This document shows, piece by piece, positions 54,501-62,473 of a stretch of 64,000 nucleotides of DNA (the stretch's first letter is position 1; every line of letters starts with the position of its first letter). The notes beneath the pieces were generated by a model. That model did not search any database and was not told the DNA's origin. It was given only the letters and a program-made list of their open reading frames with translations. Origin of the DNA: Planctomycetaceae bacterium (GTDB lineage Bacteria; Planctomycetota; Planctomycetia; Planctomycetales; Planctomycetaceae); the NCBI GenBank assembly GCA_019636285.1, contig JAHBXV010000013.1, forward strand, positions 1 through 64,000. The letters are read 5' to 3'. The translations under genes and the position numbers were made by a program.

Positions 54501-55039
54501 GCCTGGCGAAGGACGAACCTCAACGGCTGTTTGAAACCGCTCGATTTGACGGCAATGAGCGTGTTGTCGACGTTCATCAAACCGACGACAGCGTCATTCT
54601 CCAACTTGCCGACGGAACCGTCCATCTGCTTGACAAAACCTCTCTGCAACGGGTCGGGGGACGCTCCTCGGAAAAGCCGGCTCGGCAAACCTGGATCGTC
54701 GGCGATTGGCTCCTCGTCCGGACCGATGAGGAACTGGAACTCTGGCAGCGGGGTCAGGAGCTCCTCCCCGGTTGGATTCAGCCCTGGTCGGCCCACGACA
54801 TTCGCCCGAATCCGGTGATTCATGGCCAATCTCTGCTGATCGGGTTGGGAGATGGCCGCGTCATGGCGGTTCGCCTCGATACGGGAGAACCAGTTCCCGA
54901 GTCGTCGCGATCGCTGGGTCAGAAAATCGACAGCCTCGTGGAAATCACACCAGGCAACGTGCTCGCGATCGGACTTGATGGAGCCGTCCTGCGATTGCCC
55001 CTTGCCCCGCGGGCCACCCAGCCGGAGGTCCAGCAATGA
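51599..55039 (+). CDS. FHA-domain membrane protein with large periplasmic beta-propeller
   Basis: 1146 aa. Residues 1-95 form an FHA-like domain (VSIGSQSFNDIVVSDPSVGPMHCRI, then VNGHLIQSRKLEDRDVLRVG). Two phosphothreonine contacts look lost (Arg of GR is Ser28, Ser of SxxH is Gly42). A Pro-rich linker leads to one membrane helix (VLGLGILAVSLMVAAATFAFLVSR, near 200) and about 900 periplasmic residues. These include a helical segment (FARAEEEAGAGQWTTSATSFEEFLKRYPRE) and PQQ-like propeller repeats (VLGSAADQILAIDSETARPLWKHSVG, LLAIDASSGKLVQRLVFP, YAFAVTDDPG...). A tyrosine- or cysteine-free active site is not visible. Stop overlaps the next start (ATGA). Confidence 0.85.
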   Translation: MARLEVLRAGQAAQFLELTKSQSVSIGSQSFNDIVVSDPSVGPMHCRIIWMLTAYEAAAATPAGIDVNGHLIQSRKLEDRDVLRVGNVDVVFHARRASEPPAPVPAEAAPVRSKSRGEAKPAEPAPADEPSLYDGPVWSDAELPALPQRRGERPPPPPKRSEILQTIDRELSAGRSRPGEQQAFRSKLVLGLGILAVSLMVAAATFAFLVSRQSADKLFARAEEEAGAGQWTTSATSFEEFLKRYPRESRRAVAERRLGELEVLREIRGSVPAWERGFSRLQAHMADRRAANDLTAAGPRIAEFAEEIALGAARAAEVNESSELLEIAERARVLLQRQLTASDQTSTADQRIAAAVLKAERAIVRRKTLDESLEEMRAALADKDPYRALQIRLDLLTRYPALSTNKDLTGLVEEAMTAARTSIETTPDFKLEQLEVSEASSTPGSSWMTPVLVARVRSDQASEGRVVLGSAADQILAIDSETARPLWKHSVGEAGLPFPAVIPTVDGNDVLLFHAGEAMLSRVRGLDGQALWRSQLTSRPRGRPVVYRETVYLVTDQRELLAIDASSGKLVQRLVFPVNLVGEPAIDSDGEGLFVVAESSVVYSLRRTPLEATAVTFTAHAAGSVSVSALPMGALVLLCENDRLESCRLRVLRRESLETPLKEETGIRVRGQVREPPVLRGRQLVLSAGEERLYAFAVTDDPGSTGLVETGRYQLPSAANLPTNLSLGPDDQFWFQSNGLRRFRQEGNSLAVVSDPIAPGIAVQPLQMAGERYYVGRRPPHSSGIILSQVERDAMISPWRVAFGSRITAWLPAANGGILTINDQGLLTVLSETHLERRGFDTTSIRELSLPEEMIGMLAACPTSPGSLALWFPSARQSRVDVFDTTGRVTASHILKEPARVPPVVHESGIWIPTKEGLTLQLPSGATPVLPWAAPPGADGEAWSWQSLGRAGEGVLAINNQGLMIRLGLAKDEPQRLFETARFDGNERVVDVHQTDDSVILQLADGTVHLLDKTSLQRVGGRSSEKPARQTWIVGDWLLVRTDEELELWQRGQELLPGWIQPWSAHDIRPNPVIHGQSLLIGLGDGRVMAVRLDTGEPVPESSRSLGQKIDSLVEITPGNVLAIGLDGAVLRLPLAPRATQPEVQQ

Positions 55040-57447
55040 AAGCCCTGCGACCGTATTGCGGGATGCTCGTGCTCCTCGGCCTGGCGCGGATTGTCGCGGC
55101 CCAGCAGCAGGAGCCCGCGCCCAATGAAGTTCCGGGCGTTCCCATTTCAAATGAAGAACAGGGTTCGGCCCCCAAATTCGAGTCGCTGTCGCTTCCCTCG
55201 GCGGAAGTGCTGCTCGCGGAGCCGCCGGTCGACTGGGTGGTTCTCATCAATAGCGATACCCACTTCGTGGAACCCGTGCAGCCACGACCCGACACCGTGG
55301 CAAAGATGCAAGCCGCGCACGAGGCCAGCCTCCAGTGGCCCAAGCCTCCCAACGAAGCCGACGCTCGCGAACAGCAGCGTCGGCGCACGCAACTCCTCAA
55401 GCTCCCCATCACGCTCCTGGCGGCGGATATCGACCCCGAGTACCAGGTCGATATCAAGTACGTGCAAAAGATCGTTCATTACGAAGACCTGATTCTGCAA
55501 CGAGTGGACGAACGAATCGCCGCGGCGGATACGGCCACGACGTATCGCCTGTTGCGCGTGATCGAAGAGCGCGATTCGAACTGGCCGGGCGCGGAAGACC
55601 GGCGCCGCGCCCTGATCTCGCTCGAAGCCGATCTGGCCCTGCGAAACGGCCGACTGGAAGACGCGCTGCGATGGCTGGAGGTTCTAGCCGAGCGCGATCG
55701 CGAGTACAGAAACCTGAAGGAACGTGCCGGGACCGTCGCGGACAGCCTGATCGCGGCGGCCGTCGCGGAGAATGACTTTCGCCGCGCTCGACACTTCCTG
55801 GCTCGCTTGTCAGCGATCTTTCCTTCTCATTCGGTTGTGGAACAATGGACGGCCCGCCTTTTGGGACAGACCCGTGCCCTGCTGGACGACGCCTCGCGAG
55901 CCACGGAGGCCAGTGATTGGCGCGCAGCCGCCGACCTGGCGTTTCGCGCGAGCCGAATCTGGCCGGCGACACCGGGACTCATGGAGAGGCATCGCGCGGC
56001 CGCCAATCGTTGGCCGGTCTTGCGAGTCGGCGTGGTCGATCATCCTTCGGCCGATCGAGATTTGGAACGTTGGGCGCGATTGCGGGAAGTTCGGCTGTTC
56101 GAGCCCGTGGCATTCGCCGATGGCCGGTTGCGATACCGAAGTCGCGTCGTCGCCGACTGGGAACCGCTTGATCTCGGGCGACGACTGGATTTACGTCTGC
56201 GCGCTACACCAGCGCCGTGGGAGTCCAGGGATTCGCTCACGGCCCTCGATGTGGCCACGACCATCCGATCAGCCGCCAATGGATCGACATCCGAAAGTTC
56301 TGTCTCGGGTCCATGGATCGACGGTCGAGTCTCGGAAGTCGTTTCGAGCATCGAGGTCTCATCCGTGGATTCGGTCTCGATCCGCTTTCGCCGCGCGCCG
56401 TTTCGGCCCGAGGTCATGCTGGGCCTCCCCGTCATCGATCATACCGGCGCTCGCATCAGTCAGTCGTGGCTGGCTTCGACGGCAATCTCCGGGCAACCGG
56501 CCTTCATGAGAACGGTTCCCGAATCGCCCGCCGACGGAAACCGACATGTGGCCGAAGTCATCGAGACCAGCTACCCGGAAACCGACGCGCTTTTGCAGGC
56601 ACTGACACGCGGCGACATCGACATGGCGGCAACCCCCGCCTGGAAAGATTTACCCCGGCTGGAAGAGGACTCGCGTTATTACCGGGTTCAACTCGCCGTC
56701 CCGGCGGTGCATGTCGTCGTGTTTCATCCCGAGAGCGTGCCATTGGGAAATATCCTGCTGCGAAAATCGCTGCAAATGTCGGTTCCCCGGGGAGAGGTCT
56801 TGCGGGACGCCCTGCTGGCCGACGCGAACCCCGCGTACGGTCGCCTCGTCAACGGTCCGTTGCCGCGTCAGCATGCGGCCTATCATCGTGTGCTGGAGAT
56901 GCCAACTTACGACCCGCTGGTGGCCGCCGCGCTGGCTCTCACCGCGAAGAAAGAACTCGGAGAAGCCTGGCGACCGCTACGGCTGGAAGTCCCGCACGAT
57001 CCACGACTGAGGGGTGTCTTCGAACAGTTGCAGGAGAATTGGAAGCGCGTCGGGATTGAGGTAACCCTGTCAGAGTCTGGCGCTGCGGGCGAACCCCCGG
57101 ACATTTCGTATCGAGTCTTACGGACCTGGGAACCATTGATCGACTTCGCACGACTGCTGACGTTCGATCCCTCCGTCAGTCCCGCCGGCCTGTCACGGCT
57201 GCCGGAGGCGCTGCGAACGCCCTTGCGGCAACTGGAATTGGACGCTGACTGGGCGGGCGCGGTCCGCACTCTGCAATTCATTCAGGAAGCCGCCCTCGCG
57301 GATGCCCGTTACCTGCCGTTGTGGGAAGTCGACGAATTCCTGGTTGTCCGGCGGAATGTCTTCAATCTGCGAAGCCCGCCGCTCTGGACCTATGACGGCG
57401 TCGAGCAATGGCTGATCCGTCCCTGGTATCCGACGGAGACGCCATGA
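55036..57447 (+). CDS. Family 5 solute-binding-like protein with helical N-terminal extension
   Basis: 803 aa. A signal peptide (CGMLVLLGLARIVAA) is followed by about 330 residues of helical, TPR-like sequence (RRALISLEADLALRNGRLEDALRWLEVLAERDREYRNLKE, FLARLSAIFPSHSVVEQW). The rest follows the SBP_bac_5 fold (RVGVVDHPSADRDLERW, TRGDIDMAATPAWKDL, VVFHPESVPLGNILLRKSLQMSVPRGEVLR, GVFEQLQENWKRVGIEVTL, ARYLPLWEVDEFLVV). Usual family members are 500-600 aa and work with permease and ATPase genes, which are missing here. Start ATG 55036 overlaps the FHA stop; the end overlaps the next start. It should be a periplasmic or surface protein. Confidence 0.8.
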   Translation: MKALRPYCGMLVLLGLARIVAAQQQEPAPNEVPGVPISNEEQGSAPKFESLSLPSAEVLLAEPPVDWVVLINSDTHFVEPVQPRPDTVAKMQAAHEASLQWPKPPNEADAREQQRRRTQLLKLPITLLAADIDPEYQVDIKYVQKIVHYEDLILQRVDERIAAADTATTYRLLRVIEERDSNWPGAEDRRRALISLEADLALRNGRLEDALRWLEVLAERDREYRNLKERAGTVADSLIAAAVAENDFRRARHFLARLSAIFPSHSVVEQWTARLLGQTRALLDDASRATEASDWRAAADLAFRASRIWPATPGLMERHRAAANRWPVLRVGVVDHPSADRDLERWARLREVRLFEPVAFADGRLRYRSRVVADWEPLDLGRRLDLRLRATPAPWESRDSLTALDVATTIRSAANGSTSESSVSGPWIDGRVSEVVSSIEVSSVDSVSIRFRRAPFRPEVMLGLPVIDHTGARISQSWLASTAISGQPAFMRTVPESPADGNRHVAEVIETSYPETDALLQALTRGDIDMAATPAWKDLPRLEEDSRYYRVQLAVPAVHVVVFHPESVPLGNILLRKSLQMSVPRGEVLRDALLADANPAYGRLVNGPLPRQHAAYHRVLEMPTYDPLVAAALALTAKKELGEAWRPLRLEVPHDPRLRGVFEQLQENWKRVGIEVTLSESGAAGEPPDISYRVLRTWEPLIDFARLLTFDPSVSPAGLSRLPEALRTPLRQLELDADWAGAVRTLQFIQEAALADARYLPLWEVDEFLVVRRNVFNLRSPPLWTYDGVEQWLIRPWYPTETP

Positions 57448-58859
57448 TGACGGGTCATATCCTCGGGACTTTCAGAATCGCGGCGCTGTTGGCCATCTCC
57501 CTCGAACCAGCCACGACATCCGCCGCGGAATTTGGCCTCACGCCGGTTTCACTCGCGGTGGAATGGTCCTGGGAGGGAATGAGAGAAATTCCCGAATCGC
57601 GGCGACGTGAGTTGGAAGCCGATTTCCGGCAACTGGCCCGGCGCACTGGCGGACCAGCCATTTCGTGGCATGAAGGACCGATCGAAGACGCGAGTGATGA
57701 ACTAGTCCTGTTTCACATTTCCGTGTCGCCCGCCGATGTCGGCGTGTCGTTCCAACTGACACTCAACGATCGGCTGACGCCAGCGAATCGTCCCGTGCTG
57801 ATCGAGCATGTCGGAGACCTCGCGGATCTGCCGCGAAAGGCCATGCGGAAGATGCTGCGGCTGATGCCGCTTCGCGCCAGACTCAGCGAACTGTTTGACG
57901 AGCGTGCGGTGCTCGAACTTCAGGCCGGAGAACTGGCCTGGGGCGATCCGGAACTGGATCCCCTGCCCAAAGGAGGCTATCTCCAGCCATTTCTCGTGCT
58001 CCGCGATCGCGACGGTGTGCTGAAATCGACCCGGCCGATTCCCTGGACGTGGTTGCGCGTGGAAAGCCGCGATGGCGGACAACTGACCTGCGAGATTCTG
58101 TCGGGCATTCGCCAGTCACTTAACGCCCGACAGCGGGGACGCGTCGAAGTTCTGGCCGTTCGCGTCGACCCGACGTGGTGGCCCGGTGGGACAGTCGTCC
58201 ATGCTTGGCGCCTCTCCGATCCGCCGCGTCCCTGGGGCCTCCTGGCGGTCGACCTCCGGCAAGACGAACCGGCGAGCGACTCCGAAAACCCGGCCTCTCC
58301 GCCACGGAGTTTTCTGGCCGATCGCGATGGTCGCATCTCAATCTCTGCCGCATCGGGAGGCATTGTCTGGCTGACGGCCCAGAGCGGCGCGCAGAAACTT
58401 GCCCGTGTGCCGGTTCTCGCGGGGAGCATTGACGAACTGCGACTGGAACTGCCCGATGACAGTCCGCGGCTCGCCGTCGAAGTGGCCGTTAAATCGCTCG
58501 AACAAGATCTCGTTGTGACAGTCGCCACCCGCGCGAGCCTCGTGGCGGCAGCCAGGCTGGCCGCCAAGGCCGAACGCTGGACCGACGTCGATCGCCTGCT
58601 TGATCGCCTTTCAAAACTGCCGACGGCCAAGGTCTACCGAGACCGCCTGAACGGACTGCGAGTGAATGGCTTGCAAGTCGCCGACGATCGTAAAGATCGA
58701 CTGGGTCGCGCGCGGATCGAAGCCCTGTGCCGCCAGATGGGCGAGACGATCGACCGCTACCTCAATGACGATCCACTCCGTCAGTTGCGCGAGGAGCTGA
58801 GCGAATTGCGGGCAGCCAGTTCCAACGAAACGCCGGCCAAGGCACCGCCAAAGCCCTGA
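57444..58859 (+). CDS. Exported protein of unknown function in the ExbBD cluster
   Basis: 471 aa. A signal peptide (TFRIAALLAISLEPATTSAAE) precedes a mixed alpha/beta chain. Motif-like stretches are VEWSWEGMREIPESRRRELEADF, PADVGVSFQLTLNDRL, LELQAGELAWGDPELDPLPKGGYLQPFLVLRDRDG and LAVDLRQDEPASD. The last 120 residues are helical with LLDRLSKLPTAKVYRDRLNGL. I recognise no family. Its ATG at 57444 overlaps the preceding stop (ATGA), so it belongs to the same translational chain; a second ATG at 57447 is equally placed relative to GGAG. The gene ends 143 bases before the DUF11-like gene. Confidence 0.7.
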   Translation: MMTGHILGTFRIAALLAISLEPATTSAAEFGLTPVSLAVEWSWEGMREIPESRRRELEADFRQLARRTGGPAISWHEGPIEDASDELVLFHISVSPADVGVSFQLTLNDRLTPANRPVLIEHVGDLADLPRKAMRKMLRLMPLRARLSELFDERAVLELQAGELAWGDPELDPLPKGGYLQPFLVLRDRDGVLKSTRPIPWTWLRVESRDGGQLTCEILSGIRQSLNARQRGRVEVLAVRVDPTWWPGGTVVHAWRLSDPPRPWGLLAVDLRQDEPASDSENPASPPRSFLADRDGRISISAASGGIVWLTAQSGAQKLARVPVLAGSIDELRLELPDDSPRLAVEVAVKSLEQDLVVTVATRASLVAAARLAAKAERWTDVDRLLDRLSKLPTAKVYRDRLNGLRVNGLQVADDRKDRLGRARIEALCRQMGETIDRYLNDDPLRQLREELSELRAASSNETPAKAPPKP

Positions 58860-59002
58860 TCGAAAGGAATAACGGCTCCCCCTGAACCGGCGAAATCGGC
58901 CTTCGCGCGATTTGCCGAACCTGCTAAATCTGGGAGACCTTGGAGGGGAGCGGGGGGACTCATGGTCGCCTCGCCGTTAGTTGTGCATGGAAGGCACCAG
59001 GC

Positions 59003-60676
59003 GTGAAGTCCCGGTTTCTGCGGCTGATGTGGCGCGAAATTCGTCGCGATCTCCCGCGGCCGTTCCGGCAATTCTGGGACGATGTGGCCGGTTTTTTCGG
59101 CTGGATCACGCTTCACTGGCTGCGTTTCCGCCGCGCGCTCCGCAACTCTCCGGAATGGTACTTTGCCGTCAGCTTCGGCTTTCTGGGCCTGGTTCTGACG
59201 CTGCTTCTGTTTCTGTCGCTGCCGAGCGATCCGCCGGTTGAACAGGCGGCTCTCGTCACCCTGGTCGATCTGGCTCCCCCCCCGAACCCCGACGACATCG
59301 ACAGCCGACTGGCTCATTGGGAAGCAGCCCTCGTTTCCGTCGATCGTTCGATCCCCATCGAAGTCCTGGACGGCCCATCGATGCTGGCTCGCGATTACTC
59401 GCGAGAACGAGTCTCGCCATTTGAGAACTGGGCTCCCGAACCGGAACGTCTCAGGCCGACCCCTGTCGACGATGACCCCTTCGCGAACTGGCAAGTTCAG
59501 CAACCTGCAACGAGTCCCGATCTCGACTTTCTTGCGGAATACGTGGGGCTCAAGTCTCTGCCGGCCATCCCTCGACTCGGTGCGCCGTCCACGCAAACTG
59601 CTGCCAGCAGTCTGACCCAGCCATCGGGCATCACGTCCGTCGGAAGAGAAGAACTGGCGGATCTCGGTAACTGGAGCGCCACCCGCTTCGTCGCTCGTCC
59701 CGCCACGGTTCAGCCCATTGGCTATGCGGAACGAAACTTCGCCAAGTCCGGCGAACTGGCTCCCGGCTGGGACGACGACGCGGCCACCGACATTCCTGGC
59801 TCGCAACCGTCGCACGCGGAAATGGCGCTCCGCATTCAGGTCGATGCTCCCTCTCAGGCCAACCAGTTTTCCCGACACCGTTCAAAGGTGCTGATTGAGA
59901 ACCGCGGCGACACGCCGCTGAGCACGGTCCGCATTCTCGAACCTCTCGCCCATCTGGAAACCGTCGTCGACGCCGTTCCCCCCGCGCGTGTGACCGACCA
60001 GTCTCTTGAGCGGGAACTCTGGAACGTCGCCCCGGATGCCACGGAAGATGTCGAACTGGAATGGATCCCCCAGCGGGACCAATCGCTGATGCACTCGGTC
60101 CTCGTGGCGGCCAGCACTCAGGTATCAACGACGACTCAAGTCGGACCGGCGGACCCCATCGCGGCTCGCGAACCCGAGCCCGTTCGCGTCCCACAGCCTC
60201 TTCCCGACCTGCAACCACGGCAATTGCTACCCGGCCTCGCTTGTCGGCCCGAGTACACGGCGCGCGTGCCGCTGAACGGCGTTTGGGAAATGAACATCCT
60301 CGTGTCCAATACTGGTGAGGTGGAATTGACTGATGTCCGAGTCCTGGCCGCGGTCCCTAACTCGCTGCTCCATCGCCACGGCGCGCTGGTGGAATGCCCC
60401 GTCGGCCGACTGAGTCCTGGAGAGTCGCGAACGGTCAAGTTTCGGGCATTGGCAGACCGTGTCGGAATGGCCGTCAGCCAGTTGGTCGTGATCTGTGCCG
60501 AAAACGTCTCGGCTGTCGAAAGTGCCTCGACCGAGATCGTCACTTCAATGGCTCAGCCGTCTCGCGGGGGGCTCTCGCAGGACGGCTGGATCCCGCGCCG
60601 CGTCTCACGCCGCACGTTGCCCGCCGACTCATCGGGCCTCCTAGTCGACTCGCGACCGGTCGTCCATCGGCCGTAG
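59003..60676 (+). CDS. Membrane protein with DUF11-like domains
   Basis: 557 aa. A basic cytoplasmic head of about 50 residues (FLRLMWREIRRDLPRPFRQF) leads to one membrane helix (WYFAVSFGFLGLVLTLLLFLSLP) and a long periplasmic part. A Pro/Asp-rich stalk (residues 80-300) precedes two Ig-like domains: LRIQVDAPSQANQFSRHRSKVLIENRGDTPLSTVRILEPL and GVWEMNILVSNTGEVELTDVRVLAAVPNSLLH, with GRLSPGESRTVKFRALA, the DUF11-type signature. Such domains occur in cell-surface proteins. GGAAGG lies eight bases before GTG 59003. It closes the cluster. Confidence 0.82.
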   Translation: MKSRFLRLMWREIRRDLPRPFRQFWDDVAGFFGWITLHWLRFRRALRNSPEWYFAVSFGFLGLVLTLLLFLSLPSDPPVEQAALVTLVDLAPPPNPDDIDSRLAHWEAALVSVDRSIPIEVLDGPSMLARDYSRERVSPFENWAPEPERLRPTPVDDDPFANWQVQQPATSPDLDFLAEYVGLKSLPAIPRLGAPSTQTAASSLTQPSGITSVGREELADLGNWSATRFVARPATVQPIGYAERNFAKSGELAPGWDDDAATDIPGSQPSHAEMALRIQVDAPSQANQFSRHRSKVLIENRGDTPLSTVRILEPLAHLETVVDAVPPARVTDQSLERELWNVAPDATEDVELEWIPQRDQSLMHSVLVAASTQVSTTTQVGPADPIAAREPEPVRVPQPLPDLQPRQLLPGLACRPEYTARVPLNGVWEMNILVSNTGEVELTDVRVLAAVPNSLLHRHGALVECPVGRLSPGESRTVKFRALADRVGMAVSQLVVICAENVSAVESASTEIVTSMAQPSRGGLSQDGWIPRRVSRRTLPADSSGLLVDSRPVVHRP

Positions 60677-60702
60677 TACTCTGTCAATCTAAAAGACACG
60701 GG

Positions 60703-60780
60703 TGCGTGCCACTGGCTCTGCCAGTGCATCTGTTTGTGGCTGGTCAATTCAAGGGACACTGGCGGAGCCAGTGGCACACG
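60703..60780. repeat. 78-bp palindromic repeat, family 1, copy E
   Basis: Exactly 78 bp. The right arm is canonical (CACTGGCGGAGCCAGTG) and the left has one change. The 25 bases before it (CTGTCAATCT..., ACACGGGTG) resemble those before copy D. The Shine-Dalgarno of the next gene lies right after its end. Confidence 0.85.
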
Positions 60781-60795
60781 ACAGGAGCCCGAACG

Positions 60796-61131
60796 ATGTC
60801 GCCAGCCGACTGGTTATGGCATCGCGAATGGCGGCGCTTTGATCCAGCCGCTGGCCTGCTCGCCAACTGGGCAACGTGGTTCAACCTGGTGGAGGCCGGC
60901 TGCTGGTTTGTTCTCGCCGGGTTGGTTCTGCGGCGATTCACAATGTTTCGCCGCTCCGCCTGGGAGCCCGTCTACGCCGCCACATTCGTGCTGTTCGGCC
61001 TGACGGACATCTATGAAGCCTGGCGGCTGACGTCGTGGCTGCTCTGGGTGAAGGCCCTCGTCTGTGCTGCACTGCTCCTCCAGCGAAGGTGGCTGCACGT
61101 GCATCACTATCCCGGCTGGAAGACGTATTGA
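60796..61131 (+). CDS. Small membrane protein
   Basis: 111 aa with about three hydrophobic helices (WFNLVEAGCWFVLAGLVLR, PVYAATFVLFGLTDIYEAW, LLWVKALVCAALLLQRRW) and a conserved-looking His-rich end (LHVHHYPGWKTY). Homologues could be found only by search, since I do not recognise a family. AGGAG lies eight bases before the ATG at 60796, directly past the family 1 repeat. It converges with mog, ten bases away. Confidence 0.75.
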   Translation: MSPADWLWHREWRRFDPAAGLLANWATWFNLVEAGCWFVLAGLVLRRFTMFRRSAWEPVYAATFVLFGLTDIYEAWRLTSWLLWVKALVCAALLLQRRWLHVHHYPGWKTY

Positions 61132-61140
61132 ACCAGATTC

Positions 61141-61683
61141 TCACTTCTTCTTCGGCCGAAACGCCTGAATGCGGGCTTCGTCGGTTGTGAGGTACGGGCC
61201 TTCCAGCAGGTCGATGCAGTAGGGGATCGCCGGGAAGACTGCGTCCAGGCATTCGCGAATCGCTCGGGGCTGTCCGGGGAGATTCACGATCAACGCGTTC
61301 CCGCGAATCCCGGCTGTCTGACGCGAGAGAATGGCCGTCGGCACCTTCTGCAATGAGACCGCGCGCATCAACTCGCCGAATCCCGGCATCATTTTGTCGC
61401 AGACCGATTCGGTTGCTTCTGGCGTGACGTCGCGCGCGGCGGGCCCAGTGCCGCCGGTTGTCACGACGAGGCAACAGCCCTCGACATCACAGAGTTCGAT
61501 CAGCGTCTGCTCGATGATCGCGAAGTCGTCGGGAATGCAGCGATAGATCGGCTCAAACTCCGACGTGAGGACCTCGCGGTAATACGCCTCGATGGCGGGC
61601 CCCCCGAGGTCTTCATAGTCACCCCGGCTCGCCCGATCGGAAACCGTCAGAATCCCCAGCTTCGCCGGGATCGATGAAATCAT
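61141..61683 (-). CDS. mog: Molybdopterin adenylyltransferase (MogA/MoaB fold)
   Basis: 180 aa, the normal length for the enzyme that adenylylates molybdopterin before molybdenum insertion. Landmarks are KLGILTVSDRASRGDYEDLGG at the N-terminus, VVTTGGTGPAARDVTPEATE, FGELMRAVSLQKVPTAILSRQTAGIRGNALIVNLPGQPRAIRECLDAVFPAIPYCIDLL. The TTGGTG and PGxP loops bind the pterin and nucleotide. GGAG lies seven bases before the ATG at 61683. No other moa or moe genes are near. Confidence 0.93.
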   Translation of the reverse strand: MISSIPAKLGILTVSDRASRGDYEDLGGPAIEAYYREVLTSEFEPIYRCIPDDFAIIEQTLIELCDVEGCCLVVTTGGTGPAARDVTPEATESVCDKMMPGFGELMRAVSLQKVPTAILSRQTAGIRGNALIVNLPGQPRAIRECLDAVFPAIPYCIDLLEGPYLTTDEARIQAFRPKKK

Positions 61684-61742
61684 CTCTTCGCTCCGTCACT
61701 CACAATTCCCGGCGAATTCGCCGTCGCGAACACTCCGTCGGT

Positions 61743-62327
61743 TCACGGAAGTCTTTGTAGAAAAGCCTCGATAGGCTGTCGGGGCTGGCCGGGGACCACA
61801 TCCGGAAAACCATACCAGATCAGTCCAATCGGCCGTTCCTCGGCGGGATCGATTCCCAGAATCTCAAACGCCTCGGGATGGCGAATGACCGCGCCGGTCG
61901 CCCATTTGCTTCCCACGCCGCGGGCCCACAAGGCCAGCAACAGATTCTGCACCGCGCAGTGGCAGGCGGCAACATCTTCTTCGTCCTGAAGCGGGTCGCT
62001 GGACCGTCGGCACGTGACGAACAGCCATCCCGGAACGCGATTCCACGACTGCCGCTTCTTCTCGGCCGCGTCTTCCCCTTTCGAGGCTGCGACAAGTTTT
62101 GCATTCAGATCAACCAAGCGGGCCTTGGTCTCGGGCCCCAGCCAGCGAACTCGCCAGGGTTCCGTCTTGTGATGATTGGGGGCCCAGCGGAACTGATCGA
62201 GCGCCCAGAGCACGAGATCATCCGGCGGACACTCTGGACGAAACGCCCCGATGGTGCGCCGGTCCTGAAACAGTCGTTCGACCTGTTGAACATCGAAACC
62301 CGTGTCGAATGGCGTACTTGCGGACAT
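61743..62327 (-). CDS. Nitroreductase family protein
   Basis: 194 aa. FMN-dependent fold: QQVERLFQDRRTIGAFRP, LDQFRWAPNHHKTEPWRVRWLG, KARLVDLNAKLVAAS, QSWNRVPGWLFVTCRRS, QNLLLALWARGVGSKWATGAVIRHPEAFEILGI and PIGLIWYGFPD. These mark the flavin-binding and dimer segments. Substrate not inferable; the family ranges from nitroaromatic reduction to flavin recycling. The start ATG 62327 is chosen over an in-frame ATG at 62414 because the extra residues do not look like the family. It lies 59 bases upstream of mog on the same strand. Confidence 0.88.
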   Translation of the reverse strand: MSASTPFDTGFDVQQVERLFQDRRTIGAFRPECPPDDLVLWALDQFRWAPNHHKTEPWRVRWLGPETKARLVDLNAKLVAASKGEDAAEKKRQSWNRVPGWLFVTCRRSSDPLQDEEDVAACHCAVQNLLLALWARGVGSKWATGAVIRHPEAFEILGIDPAEERPIGLIWYGFPDVVPGQPRQPIEAFLQRLP

Positions 62328-62473
62328 GGAAGTGGCAGTTTCCGTTGGGATGAATCTGATTGATTCTTTCACGGACGAAGGCGCTAGCGAACGGCCGCGA
62401 GTTTGTGGGCACACGGCTGGATTCGCTCATTGCGAAGCTGTGGAGTAGGCCCGCGTGACCACCGCATGGTTCG

